Origin: Bacillus sp. BHET2
GTDB lineage: Bacteria > Bacillota > Bacilli > Bacillales > Bacillaceae_B
Assembly: GCF_005938125.1 (NCBI RefSeq)
Contig: NZ_VCQN01000004.1
Coordinates: forward strand, 124,001-188,000
Direction of reading: 5' to 3'
Length of the DNA: 64,000 nucleotides
Shown here one piece after another: positions 20,247 to 31,597 of the stretch. A program made the position numbers and the translations under genes. The stretch's first letter is position 1. Each line of letters opens with the position of its first letter. The notes beneath the pieces were generated by a model that worked only from the letters and a program-made list of their open reading frames with translations, was not told where the DNA came from and did no database searches.

Positions 20247-20782
20247 GACGGACGACCCGCTACCCTGTAGAAGGAGCAAATTCCCTTTGGCATGTTTATA
20301 AGACTGTTCCTTTTGGGAAGGTCGTCAAAAATTTCATTGTCATCCAACTCGCCCGCTACACGCCATTTTTAGGAATGAAGAACTGGTTGTACAAGACGTT
20401 CTTAAAGATGAACATCGGTGAGCACACTTCATTCGCCCTGATGGTGATGCTCGATGTGATGTTTCCAGAGAAGATTTCAGTCGGTCGAAACACGGTCATC
20501 GGGTATAATACGACGATCCTGGCCCATGAATATTTAATCAAGGAATATCGACTGGGTGCTGTTGAAATCGGATCGGAAGTCATGATCGGTGCTAATACTA
20601 CGGTTTTACCGGGTGTGAAGATTGGCGACGGTGCCATCGTGTCAGCGGGAACCCTTGTGCATAAAGACGTTCCAGACGGGGCGTTCGTTGGTGGAAACCC
20701 TATGAAAATCATATATACGAAAGATGAATTGGCTGAAAGGTGGCGGGAAGACGCCATCTATGGATTGAAAAAAGAAGAATAA
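20243..20782 (+). CDS. yvoF: YvoF-like hexapeptide-repeat acyltransferase
   Basis: A 179-residue left-handed beta-helix acyltransferase with hexapeptide turns between about 75 and 150 ([20 protein letters not shown]). Its GGNPMKI ending is typical of the maltose/galactoside acetyltransferase class. The start overlaps the ppaX stop (ATGA). The natural acceptor is unknown. Confidence 0.85.
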   Translation: MRRTTRYPVEGANSLWHVYKTVPFGKVVKNFIVIQLARYTPFLGMKNWLYKTFLKMNIGEHTSFALMVMLDVMFPEKISVGRNTVIGYNTTILAHEYLIKEYRLGAVEIGSEVMIGANTTVLPGVKIGDGAIVSAGTLVHKDVPDGAFVGGNPMKIIYTKDELAERWREDAIYGLKKEE

Positions 20783-20785
20783 GGG

Positions 20786-20826
20786 AAAAGGCAAAGATAG
20801 AGTGAATGCTATCTTTGCCTTTTTTT
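20786..20826 (+). terminator. Terminator after yvoF
   Basis: AGGCAAAGATAG and CTATCTTTGCCT make a perfect 12-bp stem followed by Ts. Confidence 0.93.
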
Positions 20827-20872
20827 GTTGAGGAAAGAGAGTTGAGGAGGGGATGACGGAATTCGACGAATG

Positions 20873-20967
20873 GCAGATATATCGAGATTTTGGCAGCTAA
20901 ATAGCTAAAAAGTAAATTCGGCAGATATATGTTGAAAATGGCAGATAAAGTTCCATTCCCGCAGATA
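20873..20967. repeat. Short tandem-like GCAGATA repeats with about 20-bp period
   Basis: GCAGATA recurs at 20873, 20921, 20941 and 20961, with a variant GCAGCTA at 20893. Intervals are 20, 28, 20 and 20 bp, and the spacer sequences differ. This lies in the yvoF-hisZ gap (20783-21187), which otherwise holds a terminator and the his promoter. Confidence 0.6.
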
Positions 20968-21035
20968 AAATCAACTGCACGCAAACCCACGCCTAAAGAA
21001 CCATCAATCACACTAAAAATCAACCCAACAAACGG

Positions 21036-21064
21036 TTGACGAATAAAAAAAGAAACGCTACACT
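21036..21064 (+). promoter_or_regulatory. SigA-type promoter of the histidine operon
   Basis: TTGACG, 17 bases, TACACT. About 120 bases of leader follow with no T-box motif or his-rich leader peptide that I can see. Confidence 0.7.
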
Positions 21065-21187
21065 ACAAATAACTTTATTTCATTATCACATTAGCGAACT
21101 AAAGGATTTCTGAATACTCCAGTATTAGTAGCAATCCCTGAAACGGGGAAAAATAGATGAATATTTAATACGCCAAAGGTGGTTGTT

Positions 21188-22375
21188 ATGACTAAGTTAT
21201 TTATGTTCGAGAAGCCATTGGGAATGAGAGATACATTTCCTGATTTATACGAAATCAAAGATCAGACGAAAAAGAATATGGAACAAACCATGAAGCTGTG
21301 GGGATACAAGTTTATAGAAACCCCAAGCCTTGAATATTATGAAACCGTCGGGGAAGCATCGGCCATCCTTGATCAGCAGCTCTTCAAGCTACTGGATCAG
21401 CAGGGGCATACCCTTGTATTGAGACCCGATATGACAGCGCCGATCGCCCGCATTGCAGCGTCAAAATTATTAAAAGATGAAGCACCGCTCCGACTGGCTT
21501 ATTCTAATTCTGTGTTCAGAGCCCAGCAACGGGAAGGTGGTCGTCCGGCCGAATTTGAGCAGGTTGGAATCGAATGCATCGGTGATGATTCTGTCAGTGC
21601 CGACGCTGAGGTAATTGCCCTGATGGTGTCCGTGTTAAAAGAGGCAGGCTTGGAGCATTTTAAAATTTCCATCGGCCATATTGGATTCGTTCAGGAACTG
21701 TTCACACAAATCGTAGGAACGGAAGAACGAGCGGATACGTTAAGAAGATATTTATATGAGAAGAATTATGTTGGATATCGTAAGCATGTTAATGAGTTGG
21801 CTCTTTCCTCCATTGATAAGGAGCGACTCTTCCGCTTTCTGCAATTACGGGGATCGGAAAATATCCTTCTTGAAGCTCACTCCCTATTAGAAGGTGATCG
21901 AGGGCTCCGTGCTTTAGAACAACTGAAAGAATTATGGAGTATTTTATACGATTATGATGTGGCACAATACGTTAAGTTCGACTTAAGTCTTGTGAGCCAT
22001 ATGAGTTATTATTCAGGCATATTATTTGAAGTGTATGGGGAGAATGTCGGCTTTGCCATCGGAAATGGAGGCCGCTACAACAAGCTCCTTGAAAAATTCG
22101 GAAAAAATTCAGGGGCCACGGGATTCGGATTACGTCTTGACTATGTGCTTGAAGCAATGCAGATCGAGCTATCTTCCACCCTTCAGCAATGTGTACTGTT
22201 CAGTGATGAGCGGAGGAAAGAAGCAATTGGTCTCGCGCATGAGCTGAGAAGTGAAGGAACCGAGGTCGTGTTGCAGAACTGGAAGGGCGTAGGAGATGTG
22301 GATGAATTCACAAAGGGGTTCAGCAATGTGCACTTCGTTGTAGGACAGGACCCGAAAGGCGGTGAAACTTCATGA
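21188..22375 (+). CDS. hisZ: ATP phosphoribosyltransferase regulatory subunit
   Basis: A histidyl-tRNA-synthetase-like protein without ligase activity that pairs with short-form HisG to make the active, histidine-sensitive first enzyme of the pathway. The 395-residue protein shows class II synthetase-like motifs (motif 2 region [28 protein letters not shown]). The ATG at 21188 follows AAAGGTGG. It overlaps hisG by four bases. The short HisG downstream requires it. Confidence 0.94.
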   Translation: MTKLFMFEKPLGMRDTFPDLYEIKDQTKKNMEQTMKLWGYKFIETPSLEYYETVGEASAILDQQLFKLLDQQGHTLVLRPDMTAPIARIAASKLLKDEAPLRLAYSNSVFRAQQREGGRPAEFEQVGIECIGDDSVSADAEVIALMVSVLKEAGLEHFKISIGHIGFVQELFTQIVGTEERADTLRRYLYEKNYVGYRKHVNELALSSIDKERLFRFLQLRGSENILLEAHSLLEGDRGLRALEQLKELWSILYDYDVAQYVKFDLSLVSHMSYYSGILFEVYGENVGFAIGNGGRYNKLLEKFGKNSGATGFGLRLDYVLEAMQIELSSTLQQCVLFSDERRKEAIGLAHELRSEGTEVVLQNWKGVGDVDEFTKGFSNVHFVVGQDPKGGETS

Positions 22376-22995
22376 GTGGGTTAACGATAGCTATGCCTAA
22401 AGGCAGGATATTTGAAGAAGCGGTGGAACTATTGAGAAAGGCGGATTATAATCTGCCCCCGGAGTTCGATGATTCGAGAAAGCTGATCATCGAAGTGCCA
22501 CAGGAAGACTTGCGCTTTATCCTGGCGAAGCCGATGGATGTTCCGACTTATGTTGAACATGGAGTTGCTGACTTAGGGATTGCCGGGAAGGACGTCATGC
22601 TTGAAGAAGAACGGGACGTCTATGAGCTCCTCGATTTGCGGATCAGCGGCTGTTACTTAGCGGTAGCGGGATTGCCGAATACGAAAATGAGCGATGTGGC
22701 ACCGAAGATCGCGACCAAATATCCTAATGTCGCGTCATCTTACTTTCGGGAGCAAGGGGAACAAGTGGAAATCATCAAACTGAACGGTTCCATCGAACTC
22801 GCTCCCCTGATCGGACTTGCCGACCGGATAGTAGACATCGTTTCGACAGGGAGAACCTTAAGGGAAAACGGACTCGTTGAATACGAAACCATCGTAGACA
22901 TCACCTCACGCCTCATCGTCAACCCGGTCAGCTACCGCATGAAAGACGAAAAAATCGAAGACCTCGTCACCCGCCTGACACGCATCATCGGGTAA
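22372..22995 (+). CDS. hisG: ATP phosphoribosyltransferase catalytic subunit (short form)
   Basis: Joins ATP and PRPP, the first step of histidine synthesis. The 207-residue protein is the HisG_S type lacking the C-terminal regulatory domain; AMPKGRIFE and the PRPP loop [17 protein letters not shown] are visible. It overlaps hisZ. A 15-bp inverted repeat separates it from hisD. Confidence 0.96.
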   Translation: MSGLTIAMPKGRIFEEAVELLRKADYNLPPEFDDSRKLIIEVPQEDLRFILAKPMDVPTYVEHGVADLGIAGKDVMLEEERDVYELLDLRISGCYLAVAGLPNTKMSDVAPKIATKYPNVASSYFREQGEQVEIIKLNGSIELAPLIGLADRIVDIVSTGRTLRENGLVEYETIVDITSRLIVNPVSYRMKDEKIEDLVTRLTRIIG

Positions 22996-23095
22996 GAGGG
23001 ACGGACCTTTCAGAACGAGGTTCGAAAATGCATAGGATCAAGGTTAAATAGAGTTTAAGGGGCGGATTAATGACGAAAATAAAGGTCCGTCCCTC
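22996..23095. repeat. GGGACGGACC inverted repeat, copy 1 (hisG-hisD)
   Basis: GAGGGACGGACCTTT at 22996-23010 is perfectly complementary to AAAGGTCCGTCCCTC at 23081-23095, with a 70-base loop. It starts immediately after the hisG stop. No T run follows, so it is not an obvious terminator. Confidence 0.85.
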
Positions 23096-23115
23096 ACTAA
23101 AGGTTGGTGAATGCA

Positions 23116-24390
23116 ATGAAGGTTGTTAAGGATATAAGTGGGGCGTCGATCAAGCGCTCCGTTGATAGTGGCACGGAGGAGCAGCGCAAGGCGGTTCAGG
23201 AGATTATTGCTTCTGTTCAGCAGAACGGCGATCAAGCTGTTCGTGAGTGTACAGAGAAATTCGATGGTGTTCAATTAGAGAACTACAAGGTATCCGAAAA
23301 TGAAATAGAAGAAGCCTTTGACTCTTTGGATTCAGAGATGGTGTCGATCATTGAAGAAGCGGCCGATAACATACGTGATTTCCATAGTAAGCAAAAGAGG
23401 AATTCATGGTTTACAACGAACGAGGATGGAACGATGCTCGGTCAGAAGCTGACACCGCTCGATTCTGTAGGCGTGTACGTTCCAGGGGGCACAGCCGCGT
23501 ATCCTTCCTCAGTGTTGATGAATGTAGTACCTGCTAAAGTGGCCGGAGTCAAACGAATCACTATGGTTTCCCCTCCTGGAAAGGATGGAAAGCTATCTCC
23601 CGGCGTACTCGTGGCAGCTAAAGTTGCCGGAGTGGAAGATATCTTCAAAGTTGGTGGTGCCCAAGCCATAGCCGCACTGGCGTATGGAACGGAATCGATC
23701 ACGCCTGTAGATAAAATCACAGGACCGGGGAATATCTTTGTCGCCCTTGCTAAACGGGAAGTGTTCGGCGATGTGGACATTGATATGATCGCTGGTCCTA
23801 GTGAGATTGTGATTCTGGCAGATGAGCATCAGCGAGCGGATGAAATTGCCGCGGATCTCCTATCCCAAGCCGAACATGATGTGTTAGCTTCTGCCGTTCT
23901 CGTGACGAATTCGTCTTCATTGGCAGAGCAAGTATCCATACAAGTCGAAATTCAGCTCGCTTCCCTTCCGAGAGAAGACATCGCCCGTCAGTCCATCCAT
24001 GATTTCGGAACCATCTACGTGACGCGGGATATCGAAGCAGGAATCGATGTAGTCAATCAACTCGCAGCAGAGCATGTGGAAATTTTAACGGAAAAGCCGC
24101 TTGAAACGATGGCGAAAATCCGTCATGCCGGAGCGATTTTCCTGGGACGTTACAGCTCGGAGCCTGTCGGGGATTATTTTGCCGGCCCGAATCACGTCCT
24201 GCCGACGAACGGGACAGCCCGCTTCTCAAGTCCATTGAATGTAGACGAATTTATGAAAAAGACGAGTGTAATTTCATATAGTGAAACAGCCCTGGAGAAA
24301 AACTACCAAAAAATCGCGAAACTTGCCCGCTTAGAGGGACTAGAGGCCCACGCCCGCGCAGTGGAAATCAGGTTCGATAAAGAGAAATAA
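23116..24390 (+). CDS. hisD: Histidinol dehydrogenase
   Basis: Oxidises histidinol to histidine in two NAD-dependent steps using zinc. The protein is 424 residues from the ATG at 23116; in-frame TTG 23104 and GTG 23107 are less likely. Signatures: [34 protein letters not shown], and AEHVEIL with catalytic histidine; [13 protein letters not shown] near the C-terminus supplies zinc-binding residues. Confidence 0.96.
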   Translation: MKVVKDISGASIKRSVDSGTEEQRKAVQEIIASVQQNGDQAVRECTEKFDGVQLENYKVSENEIEEAFDSLDSEMVSIIEEAADNIRDFHSKQKRNSWFTTNEDGTMLGQKLTPLDSVGVYVPGGTAAYPSSVLMNVVPAKVAGVKRITMVSPPGKDGKLSPGVLVAAKVAGVEDIFKVGGAQAIAALAYGTESITPVDKITGPGNIFVALAKREVFGDVDIDMIAGPSEIVILADEHQRADEIAADLLSQAEHDVLASAVLVTNSSSLAEQVSIQVEIQLASLPREDIARQSIHDFGTIYVTRDIEAGIDVVNQLAAEHVEILTEKPLETMAKIRHAGAIFLGRYSSEPVGDYFAGPNHVLPTNGTARFSSPLNVDEFMKKTSVISYSETALEKNYQKIAKLARLEGLEAHARAVEIRFDKEK

Positions 24391-24394
24391 GGAA

Positions 24395-24428
24395 GAGGGA
24401 CGGACCTCTAAAGAGAGGTCCGTCCCTC
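24395..24428. repeat. GGGACGGACC inverted repeat, copy 2 (hisD-hisB)
   Basis: GAGGGACGGACCTCT pairs perfectly with AGAGGTCCGTCCCTC across a four-base loop. It sits between the hisD stop and the hisB ribosome site. No T run. Confidence 0.88.
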
Positions 24429-24444
24429 CAAAAAGGAGGACATC

Positions 24445-25032
24445 ATGGTGAGAAGTGCAGAGATTGTGCGTAAGACGAATGAGACGGATATCCGTTTGAA
24501 TTTTGGAATTGATGGGGAAGGGAACTCGAAAATTGAGACGGGAGTACCGTTTATGAGTCACATGTTGGATTTGTTCACGAAACACGGACAATTCGATTGT
24601 ACGATTGAGGCGGATGGAGATATTGAGGTGGATGATCACCATACGACAGAGGATATAGGCATTTGTTTGGGACAAGCATTACTAGAGTCACTTGGTGACA
24701 AAAAAGGCATCAAGCGTTACGGATCAGCCATGGTCCCAATGGATGAAGCCCTTGCACAAGTCGTGGTGGACCTTAGTAATCGTCCTCACCTTGAGTTCCG
24801 TGCAGAGCTTCCAAGTCAGAAAGTCGGAACATTCGATACGGAGAATGTTCATGAATTCCTTTGGAAGTTTGCCCTTGAAGCGAGAATGAACCTCCATGTC
24901 ATCGTGCATTACGGTCACAATACGCACCACATCATTGAAGCGATCTTTAAAGCGCTCGGTCGGGCCCTGGATGAAGCAACGACGATTGATCCACGTGTAA
25001 AAGGGATTCCGTCGACGAAGGGAATGTTATAA
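24445..25032 (+). CDS. hisB: Imidazoleglycerol-phosphate dehydratase
   Basis: Dehydrates imidazole glycerol phosphate to imidazole acetol phosphate, a manganese enzyme. The 195-residue monofunctional form has the duplicated metal motifs DDHHTTEDIG and YGHNTHHIIEA. AAAAAGGAGG precedes the ATG. hisH starts three bases after the stop. Confidence 0.97.
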   Translation: MVRSAEIVRKTNETDIRLNFGIDGEGNSKIETGVPFMSHMLDLFTKHGQFDCTIEADGDIEVDDHHTTEDIGICLGQALLESLGDKKGIKRYGSAMVPMDEALAQVVVDLSNRPHLEFRAELPSQKVGTFDTENVHEFLWKFALEARMNLHVIVHYGHNTHHIIEAIFKALGRALDEATTIDPRVKGIPSTKGML

Positions 25033-25035
25033 TTC

Positions 25036-25677
25036 ATGATCGGGATTGTAGATTATGGAATGGGGAATCTGTTCAGCGTCAGTAAAGCACTTGAACGCTT
25101 GAACGTCCCTTACTTTATCAGTGACCATCAAGAGGAACTTTTGAACGCAGATGGGTTGATTTTACCAGGGGTAGGCGCATTTAAAGACGCCATGAACCTT
25201 CTTGAAACGACTCATCTAAAAGAAACCATCCACACGTTTGCCCAGAGTGGAAAGCCTCTTTTAGGCATTTGTTTAGGTATGCAGCTTTTATTCGATAAAA
25301 GCATGGAGAATGGAGAGACGAAGGGATTGGGTCTGCTTCCTGGTGAAGTGCTTTACATCCCTAAGGAAGATAGTACAGGAAATTCATATAAGGTCCCTCA
25401 CATGGGCTGGAATCTTCTACGCTACCAAAAAAACTCGCCTCTTCTGGAACGATTGACGGAAGGGTATGTTTACTTCGTCCACTCCTATTACGTCCACGAA
25501 GGGTCCAAAGACGTGATAGCAGCAAGTGCTGACTATGCAGGCGTCGAAATCCCTGCGGTCGTTAGTCGCGACAATATATATGGCATGCAGTTTCATCCTG
25601 AAAAAAGCGGTGAGCTTGGAATGCAGCTGCTTGAGAACTTTACAAAACGGGTGAAGGAATCGGAGGTGGTTTCATGA
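25036..25677 (+). CDS. hisH: Imidazole glycerol phosphate synthase, glutamine amidotransferase subunit
   Basis: Supplies ammonia from glutamine to HisF. The 213-residue class I amidotransferase has LPGVGAF, the nucleophile elbow [10 protein letters not shown] with Cys, and the His-Glu pair in QFHPEKSG. Its stop overlaps the hisA start. Confidence 0.97.
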   Translation: MIGIVDYGMGNLFSVSKALERLNVPYFISDHQEELLNADGLILPGVGAFKDAMNLLETTHLKETIHTFAQSGKPLLGICLGMQLLFDKSMENGETKGLGLLPGEVLYIPKEDSTGNSYKVPHMGWNLLRYQKNSPLLERLTEGYVYFVHSYYVHEGSKDVIAASADYAGVEIPAVVSRDNIYGMQFHPEKSGELGMQLLENFTKRVKESEVVS

Positions 25678-26408
25678 GTTTTACAATCTATCCAGCCATC
25701 GATATGCGAGGCGGGAAATGCGTACGTTTAGTGCAAGGGGATTATAATCAAGAAACGGTGTACGGGGATTCTCCCTTTGACATGGCGAAGAAATTTGTGG
25801 ACGAAGGGGCCGAATGGATTCACATGGTCGATCTTGATGGGGCAAAGGAAGGCTCCCGGATCAATGATGAATTCGTGATTGCCGTTGCAGAGAAGCTTGG
25901 TGCCAAGGTGCAAATCGGCGGAGGCATTCGCTCCAAAGAAGATATCGAGCATTATTTAAAACGAGGTGTTGATCGTGTCATCATCGGCAGTATCGCAGTT
26001 TCCAACACGGAACTAGTGAAGGAATGGCTGGCGGAATATGGTGAGAAGATCGCGATTGGTCTCGATGCAAAGGATGGCTATGTAGCGACGCATGGCTGGC
26101 TGGAAACCTCTTCGCAGAAAGCCGTCGATCTTGGCAAAGAACTCGCTGAAGCTGGTGCAGAAACGTTCATTTTTACCGATATTGCTACAGACGGAATGTT
26201 ATCCGGACCCAATGTGGAAGCTGTCACAGACTTAGCTGAACAAACGGGCAAATCAGTGATTGCCTCTGGCGGCATTAGCTCATTGGAAGACTTGAAAACA
26301 TTGAAGCAATACGAAAATAAAGGGGTAACTGGTGCCATTTGCGGAAAATCACTTTATACAGGAAAGTTCACGGTGAGTGAAGCGGTAAATGAGGTGAAGA
26401 CATGTTAA
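25674..26408 (+). CDS. hisA: ProFAR isomerase (phosphoribosylformimino-AICAR-P isomerase)
   Basis: A beta/alpha-barrel isomerase of the fourth step of histidine synthesis. The 244-residue protein shows [14 protein letters not shown] with the first catalytic Asp, QIGGGIRS, and [14 protein letters not shown] with the second Asp and phosphate-binding residues. It overlaps hisF by seven bases. Confidence 0.97.
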   Translation: MSFTIYPAIDMRGGKCVRLVQGDYNQETVYGDSPFDMAKKFVDEGAEWIHMVDLDGAKEGSRINDEFVIAVAEKLGAKVQIGGGIRSKEDIEHYLKRGVDRVIIGSIAVSNTELVKEWLAEYGEKIAIGLDAKDGYVATHGWLETSSQKAVDLGKELAEAGAETFIFTDIATDGMLSGPNVEAVTDLAEQTGKSVIASGGISSLEDLKTLKQYENKGVTGAICGKSLYTGKFTVSEAVNEVKTC

Positions 26409-27160
26409 CGAAACGGATTGTCCCGTGTTTGGATGTAAAGGACGGCCGGGTGGTGAAAGGGATTCAGTTTCTAGAGCTACGCGATGCAGGAGATCCTGTT
26501 GAACTTGCAAAAGTATACGATGAGCAAGGGGCCGATGAATTAGTTTTCCTGGATATATCAGCATCACATGAAGGGCGGAAAACGATGGTGGAAGTCGTTC
26601 AGCATGTGGCTGCGGAACTGGCGATTCCTTTTACAGTTGGTGGGGGAATTAATTCAGTAGAAGATATGAAGGCCATCCTGCGGGCAGGTGCCGATAAGGT
26701 TTCACTCAACACAGCAGCCGTCCTTCGTCCCGGGCTTGTCCGTGAAGGGGCTGACTATTTCGGATCTCAATGCATCGTCGTGGCCATCGATGCCAAGTAT
26801 GATGAAGAGAGCAAGTCTTGGAAGGTCTACACTCACGGGGGAAGGAAACTGAAAGATCTGGATGCCGTTGGATGGGCAAGGGAAGTAGAATCCCTTGGTG
26901 CAGGGGAAATACTCCTTACCAGCATGGATAGTGATGGAGAGAAAAAAGGCTTTAACCTGCCTCTAACCAAGGCCATAAGCGAAGCGGTATCCATTCCGGT
27001 GATCGCCTCAGGCGGAGCAGGGAATGCTGAACACTTTAAAGAGGTATTTACTGAGGGCAAAGCAGATGCAGCACTTGCAGCATCCATCTTTCACTATAAA
27101 GAAACAAGCGTAGAAGAAGTAAAGAGCTACTTACGAGAGCAGGAGGTGCATGTACGATGA
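26402..27160 (+). CDS. hisF: Imidazole glycerol phosphate synthase, cyclase subunit
   Basis: The barrel cyclase that works with HisH to make imidazole glycerol phosphate and AICAR. The 252-residue protein starts [16 protein letters not shown] with the catalytic Asp and has TVGGGINS and LLTSMDSDG with the second Asp. It overlaps both hisA and hisI. Confidence 0.97.
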   Translation: MLTKRIVPCLDVKDGRVVKGIQFLELRDAGDPVELAKVYDEQGADELVFLDISASHEGRKTMVEVVQHVAAELAIPFTVGGGINSVEDMKAILRAGADKVSLNTAAVLRPGLVREGADYFGSQCIVVAIDAKYDEESKSWKVYTHGGRKLKDLDAVGWAREVESLGAGEILLTSMDSDGEKKGFNLPLTKAISEAVSIPVIASGGAGNAEHFKEVFTEGKADAALAASIFHYKETSVEEVKSYLREQEVHVR

Positions 27161-27786
27161 CAAATATTGATTGGATTGCTTCGGTTAAGTACGATGAAAA
27201 GGGTTTAGTGCCTGCAATCGTTCAAGATGCAGCAACAAAAGAGGTATTAACACTAGCCTATATGAATGAATCATCACTTAAGAAAACCGTGGAGACAGGA
27301 GAAACATGGTTTTATTCCCGGTCACGCCAAGAGCTATGGCACAAAGGAGAAACAAGCGGGCACACCCAACGAGTCATAAACATCACGTGGGATTGCGACA
27401 AAGATGCTCTCCTTGTCTTCGTTGATAAAAACGGGCCAGCTTGTCATACCGGAGAAGAAAGCTGCTTCCATGAAGGGGTATACGGTGAGGAGAAATCATC
27501 GACCGAAAATATCCTGCTTACTTTGGAAAAGCTGATTGAAGATCGTGAAATCGACAGACCTGAAGGAGCATACACAACCTACCTCTTTGAAGAAGGAGTA
27601 GACAAAATCCTGAAAAAAGTAGGCGAAGAAGCGTCAGAAGTGATTATTGCAGCGAAAAACAGAGACAGTGAGGAACTGAAATGGGAAGTTGCCGACCTGT
27701 TTTATCACGTCCTTGTCCTGTTGAGAGAACAAAAACTTCCACTCGGAGACGTGCTCGAAGTCTTGGTGGAACGTCATAATAAATAA
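27157..27786 (+). CDS. hisI: Bifunctional phosphoribosyl-AMP cyclohydrolase / phosphoribosyl-ATP pyrophosphatase
   Basis: Catalyses steps two and three of histidine synthesis. In 209 residues, the cyclohydrolase domain comes first ([29 protein letters not shown], metal-binding DCDKDA) and the pyrophosphatase domain second (about 112-209; [27 protein letters not shown]). This fused HisIE form matches B. subtilis. It is the last gene of the operon. Confidence 0.97.
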   Translation: MTNIDWIASVKYDEKGLVPAIVQDAATKEVLTLAYMNESSLKKTVETGETWFYSRSRQELWHKGETSGHTQRVINITWDCDKDALLVFVDKNGPACHTGEESCFHEGVYGEEKSSTENILLTLEKLIEDREIDRPEGAYTTYLFEEGVDKILKKVGEEASEVIIAAKNRDSEELKWEVADLFYHVLVLLREQKLPLGDVLEVLVERHNK

Positions 27787-27792
27787 CTCCCT

Positions 27793-27834
27793 GAGGGACG
27801 GACCTTTGCCTGCCGAGGCAAAGGTCCGTCCCTC
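27793..27834. repeat. GGGACGGACC inverted repeat, copy 3 (after hisI)
   Basis: An 18-bp perfect stem: GAGGGACGGACCTTTGCC pairs with GGCAAAGGTCCGTCCCTC across TGCCGA. It begins seven bases after the hisI stop. AAAATA rather than a T run follows, so it would stop transcription poorly but could protect the mRNA 3' end. Confidence 0.88.
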
Positions 27835-27861
27835 AAAATATGGTAGTTTAGTACAAGGGTA

Positions 27862-27889
27862 TTGTATGATATACTACTGTAGTTATACT
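27862..27889 (+). promoter_or_regulatory. SigA-type promoter of yvcD
   Basis: TTGTAT, 16 bases, TATACT, ending 22 bases before the yvcD start. Confidence 0.65.
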
Positions 27890-27911
27890 ATGAACGTTTC
27901 GGAGGACTTTG

Positions 27912-29423
27912 ATGAGAAAAGGGTCAAAATTAGGTAGTGAACAAGCGAAAGTGTTGTCTTTTGTCCCGACTGGCGAGTATTACTACAATAAAGGGATGAA
28001 AGCATATCAACGTCGAGAGCTTAAGAAATCATTAAAATATTTAAATAGAGCATTTCAATTAGAACCAATAGAGCCGATGATTGCCTGTCAATTATCGATT
28101 GTGTATACAGAACTTGGTGAATACAAGCGTTCCAATGATTTATTGCTTAAAATAGTGGATGATCTTGATCCCCATATGACTGAATGCCATTATTTCTTAG
28201 CCAACAACTATGCCCATTTAGGCTTATTTAAAGAGGCGTACGAGCAGGTCTCCGCTTATTTGGAGAAAGAGGAGTATGGTGAATTCGTCGAGGACGCAGA
28301 AGATTTAGTAGAGCTTCTGGAACTTGATTCCGACCTGATTCTAGATGATTTATACGAGCATGATGAGCTTATCGTTCAGCAGGAAAAAGCAAGGGATCTT
28401 CTGGAGTCGGGTCATTTTCAAAAAGCCGTGGACACATTGCAACAGGTGATAGCGGATTATCCTGAGTTTTGGTCAGCTTATAATAATCTAGCACTTGCCT
28501 ACTTCTACTTAGGGGAAGTTGATAAAGCGTCCGATACCCTTGAAGAGGTGTTGGAGAAGAACCCAGGAAACCTCCATGCCCTATGCAATACGGCTGTTTT
28601 TTATTTCTATCAGAAGCGTCAGGACGAGTTGGATGAATTGATCCAGGGTCTTGAGAAGGTCCGTCCCTTGCTTCATGAGCACCGTTACAAGCTTGGAGCT
28701 ACGTTTGCGCTGATTGGTCATTCAAAGAGAGCGTATGATTGGTTGAAGTATCTTCAGAAGATCGGCTTTGAGGGAGATGCAAGCTTCTATTACTGGTTGT
28801 CTTATTCTGCCCATGAAACGGGACACGGAGATACAGCCCGCAGTGCATGGAAAAAAGTATTGGAAATCAATCCTGAAAAAGAAGGTCTTGAGCCTTGGAA
28901 CGATCAAAAGAAAGCAGAAGGCTTTGAAAATCACGTCACATCGATTTTAAAAAAGCTTCAAAGTGACTATACAGAAGAGAAATTATTCGGTCTCTTCCTG
29001 ACGTCCATCTCTGATAATCAAAGGGCCATCCTTACCCACGGGGATTTCTGTGATGTGGAAGACCTATCGATTGTCGAGAAGGTTTATTTGGCACAAGTGC
29101 TAAATAGCAAGGGGAATAGTTCGATTAAGGTGAACCAGGAAATTCAGAATATGCATCAAGTCGCTCTGCATCTCTACGGCGAGCATCATCCAATTACCAG
29201 TGTGGAATCCGGGTTGTTCCTTACCTGGTTTACGATTGCATATCGGGGGATCAAAGAACGGGAAACCTTCAAGAATGCAAAAGCATTTGCAGCGGCAACG
29301 GAATACGTTTGGAAACGACTGCGGAATGATAAGGTGACGAAAAAAGAGCTTTGTGACCGATTCGATTTATCTGCAAGTACCTTGACCAAATATATTGCTG
29401 TTGTGGAAAGTTACCTTCCATGA
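27912..29423 (+). CDS. yvcD: Tetratricopeptide-repeat protein YvcD
   Basis: A cytosolic protein of 503 residues made mainly of TPR helices (for example YYNKGMKAYQRRELKKSLKY and SAYNNLALAYFYLGEVDKA). The last 40 residues look like a helix-turn-helix (KKELCDRFDLSASTLTKYI). Position between hisI and trxB matches B. subtilis yvcD. The partner is unknown; the combination suggests a protein-interaction or regulatory role. ATG 27912 with GGAGGA upstream is chosen over TTG 27909. Confidence 0.85.
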   Translation: MRKGSKLGSEQAKVLSFVPTGEYYYNKGMKAYQRRELKKSLKYLNRAFQLEPIEPMIACQLSIVYTELGEYKRSNDLLLKIVDDLDPHMTECHYFLANNYAHLGLFKEAYEQVSAYLEKEEYGEFVEDAEDLVELLELDSDLILDDLYEHDELIVQQEKARDLLESGHFQKAVDTLQQVIADYPEFWSAYNNLALAYFYLGEVDKASDTLEEVLEKNPGNLHALCNTAVFYFYQKRQDELDELIQGLEKVRPLLHEHRYKLGATFALIGHSKRAYDWLKYLQKIGFEGDASFYYWLSYSAHETGHGDTARSAWKKVLEINPEKEGLEPWNDQKKAEGFENHVTSILKKLQSDYTEEKLFGLFLTSISDNQRAILTHGDFCDVEDLSIVEKVYLAQVLNSKGNSSIKVNQEIQNMHQVALHLYGEHHPITSVESGLFLTWFTIAYRGIKERETFKNAKAFAAATEYVWKRLRNDKVTKKELCDRFDLSASTLTKYIAVVESYLP

Positions 29424-29433
29424 GCATATTTTT

Positions 29434-29456
29434 GGACGATACGTCCCTATTTTTTA
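29434..29456 (+). terminator. Weak terminator after yvcD
   Basis: GGACG-ATA-CGTCC, a short 5-bp stem, is followed after three bases by six Ts. Confidence 0.5.
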
Positions 29457-29476
29457 TAGGATGGATGTAGGAAGTT

Positions 29477-30523
<1,047 letters not shown>

Positions 30524-30526
30524 TAG

Positions 30527-30571
30527 AAAAAAGCCTTACGAAGGGATGTCTCCCTTCGTAAGGCTTTTTTA
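30527..30571 (+). terminator. Terminator after trxB
   Basis: A long stem: GCCTTACGAAGGGA pairs with TCCCTTCGTAAGGC, followed by TTTTTT. Confidence 0.95.
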
Positions 30572-30711
30572 TTTGGAATCAAACACTGCTCATTAGAAAC
30601 TGCCACCACATTCAATCATTTCCATAATTAAACAGGATTACAGTCCCTTCAATAGGGAATAACGATTATTATGAAAGTCATCTCAGTTAATTTCGGAAGG
30701 TTGGATCAACG

Positions 30712-31428
30712 ATGAAGATAATCAAACTCGCAGTTGTTATCGCGCTATTTGCTCTTATCCCCATTATCTATTTCAGTTTCTTTGCTGATGAAAGTGAGTC
30801 AGCATCCAAGAAGCGCGTGATTGCATTGGGAGACTCCCTTACCTATGGGTATGGAGATAAAAAAGAAGAAGGATATATTGGACGTTTAGAAGAGAAAGTA
30901 AATAAGAAACATACCAAAATGACGTATCACTTCCAAAACCTTGGAGTCCCGGGACAACAATCGGATCAGATGCTTGGTCAAATCGTGAAACCGGATGTAG
31001 CGGAGGACTTAAGTGAAGCAAATGTATTCATTATAAATATAGGGACCAATGATTTAATAAAGAACAACGGCGGAGACTTGTTCCCTTTACACCATGATGA
31101 GATCATGGATGCGAAAAAGGATTATCTTGATCACCTGGATAAAATCTTGAACATTGTCGGAGCAGCCAATAAAGAAGCGGATATCCTCGTATTGGGTTTA
31201 TATAATCCTTATCCGGATAAAGATAGCGATAAAATCGAGGCTTACGTAGACGATTGGAATTCATCCATCATGAAAGAAGTGAAAAAACACAAGAACGTGA
31301 AGTATGTAACGACCAATCCATTATTTAAAGGAAAGTCCAAAGAAAACTATTTTCATGACTCCCTTCACCCAAATGGAAAAGGCTATGAATTAATGGCAGA
31401 TCAAATTCTGAAGAACTATGAGTTTTAA
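30712..31428 (+). CDS. Membrane-anchored SGNH/GDSL-family hydrolase
   Basis: A 238-residue protein with an N-terminal hydrophobic anchor (residues 5-25), facing outside. SGNH blocks: ALGDSLTYG with the nucleophile Ser, a Gly in NLGVPGQQS, INIGTNDL with the Asn, and DSLHPNG with the Asp-His dyad. Members are esterases or lipases, like B. subtilis YpmR. The true ester is unknown. It is a single gene inserted between trxB and yvcI compared with B. subtilis. Confidence 0.85.
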   Translation: MKIIKLAVVIALFALIPIIYFSFFADESESASKKRVIALGDSLTYGYGDKKEEGYIGRLEEKVNKKHTKMTYHFQNLGVPGQQSDQMLGQIVKPDVAEDLSEANVFIINIGTNDLIKNNGGDLFPLHHDEIMDAKKDYLDHLDKILNIVGAANKEADILVLGLYNPYPDKDSDKIEAYVDDWNSSIMKEVKKHKNVKYVTTNPLFKGKSKENYFHDSLHPNGKGYELMADQILKNYEF

Positions 31429-31597
31429 AAGCAAATAACAGGTTCTTGCAGCATTCGTCGTCTTTCGCTAATTCCATTACAAAATATTAATAATTCCGTA
31501 ATACCGTTTTAAATCTGTTGTAACACTAGTGAAACAATTTTCGGGTAATATAAAAAGTAAGAAATTGACCCCCTTTTAAGTAATAAATCTCGTAGAC

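Noticed and set aside
20873-20967. CRISPR-like array
   Set aside because: The repeated word is only 7 bases and the spacers are about 13 bases, far below CRISPR dimensions; no cas genes.
21065-21187. T-box or attenuator in the his leader
   Set aside because: I looked for the T-box core and a terminator/antiterminator pair and saw neither; only a small AATACTCCAGTATT hairpin.
22996-23095. Reading the his palindromes as terminators
   Set aside because: None has a T run, and two lie inside the operon ahead of essential pathway genes.
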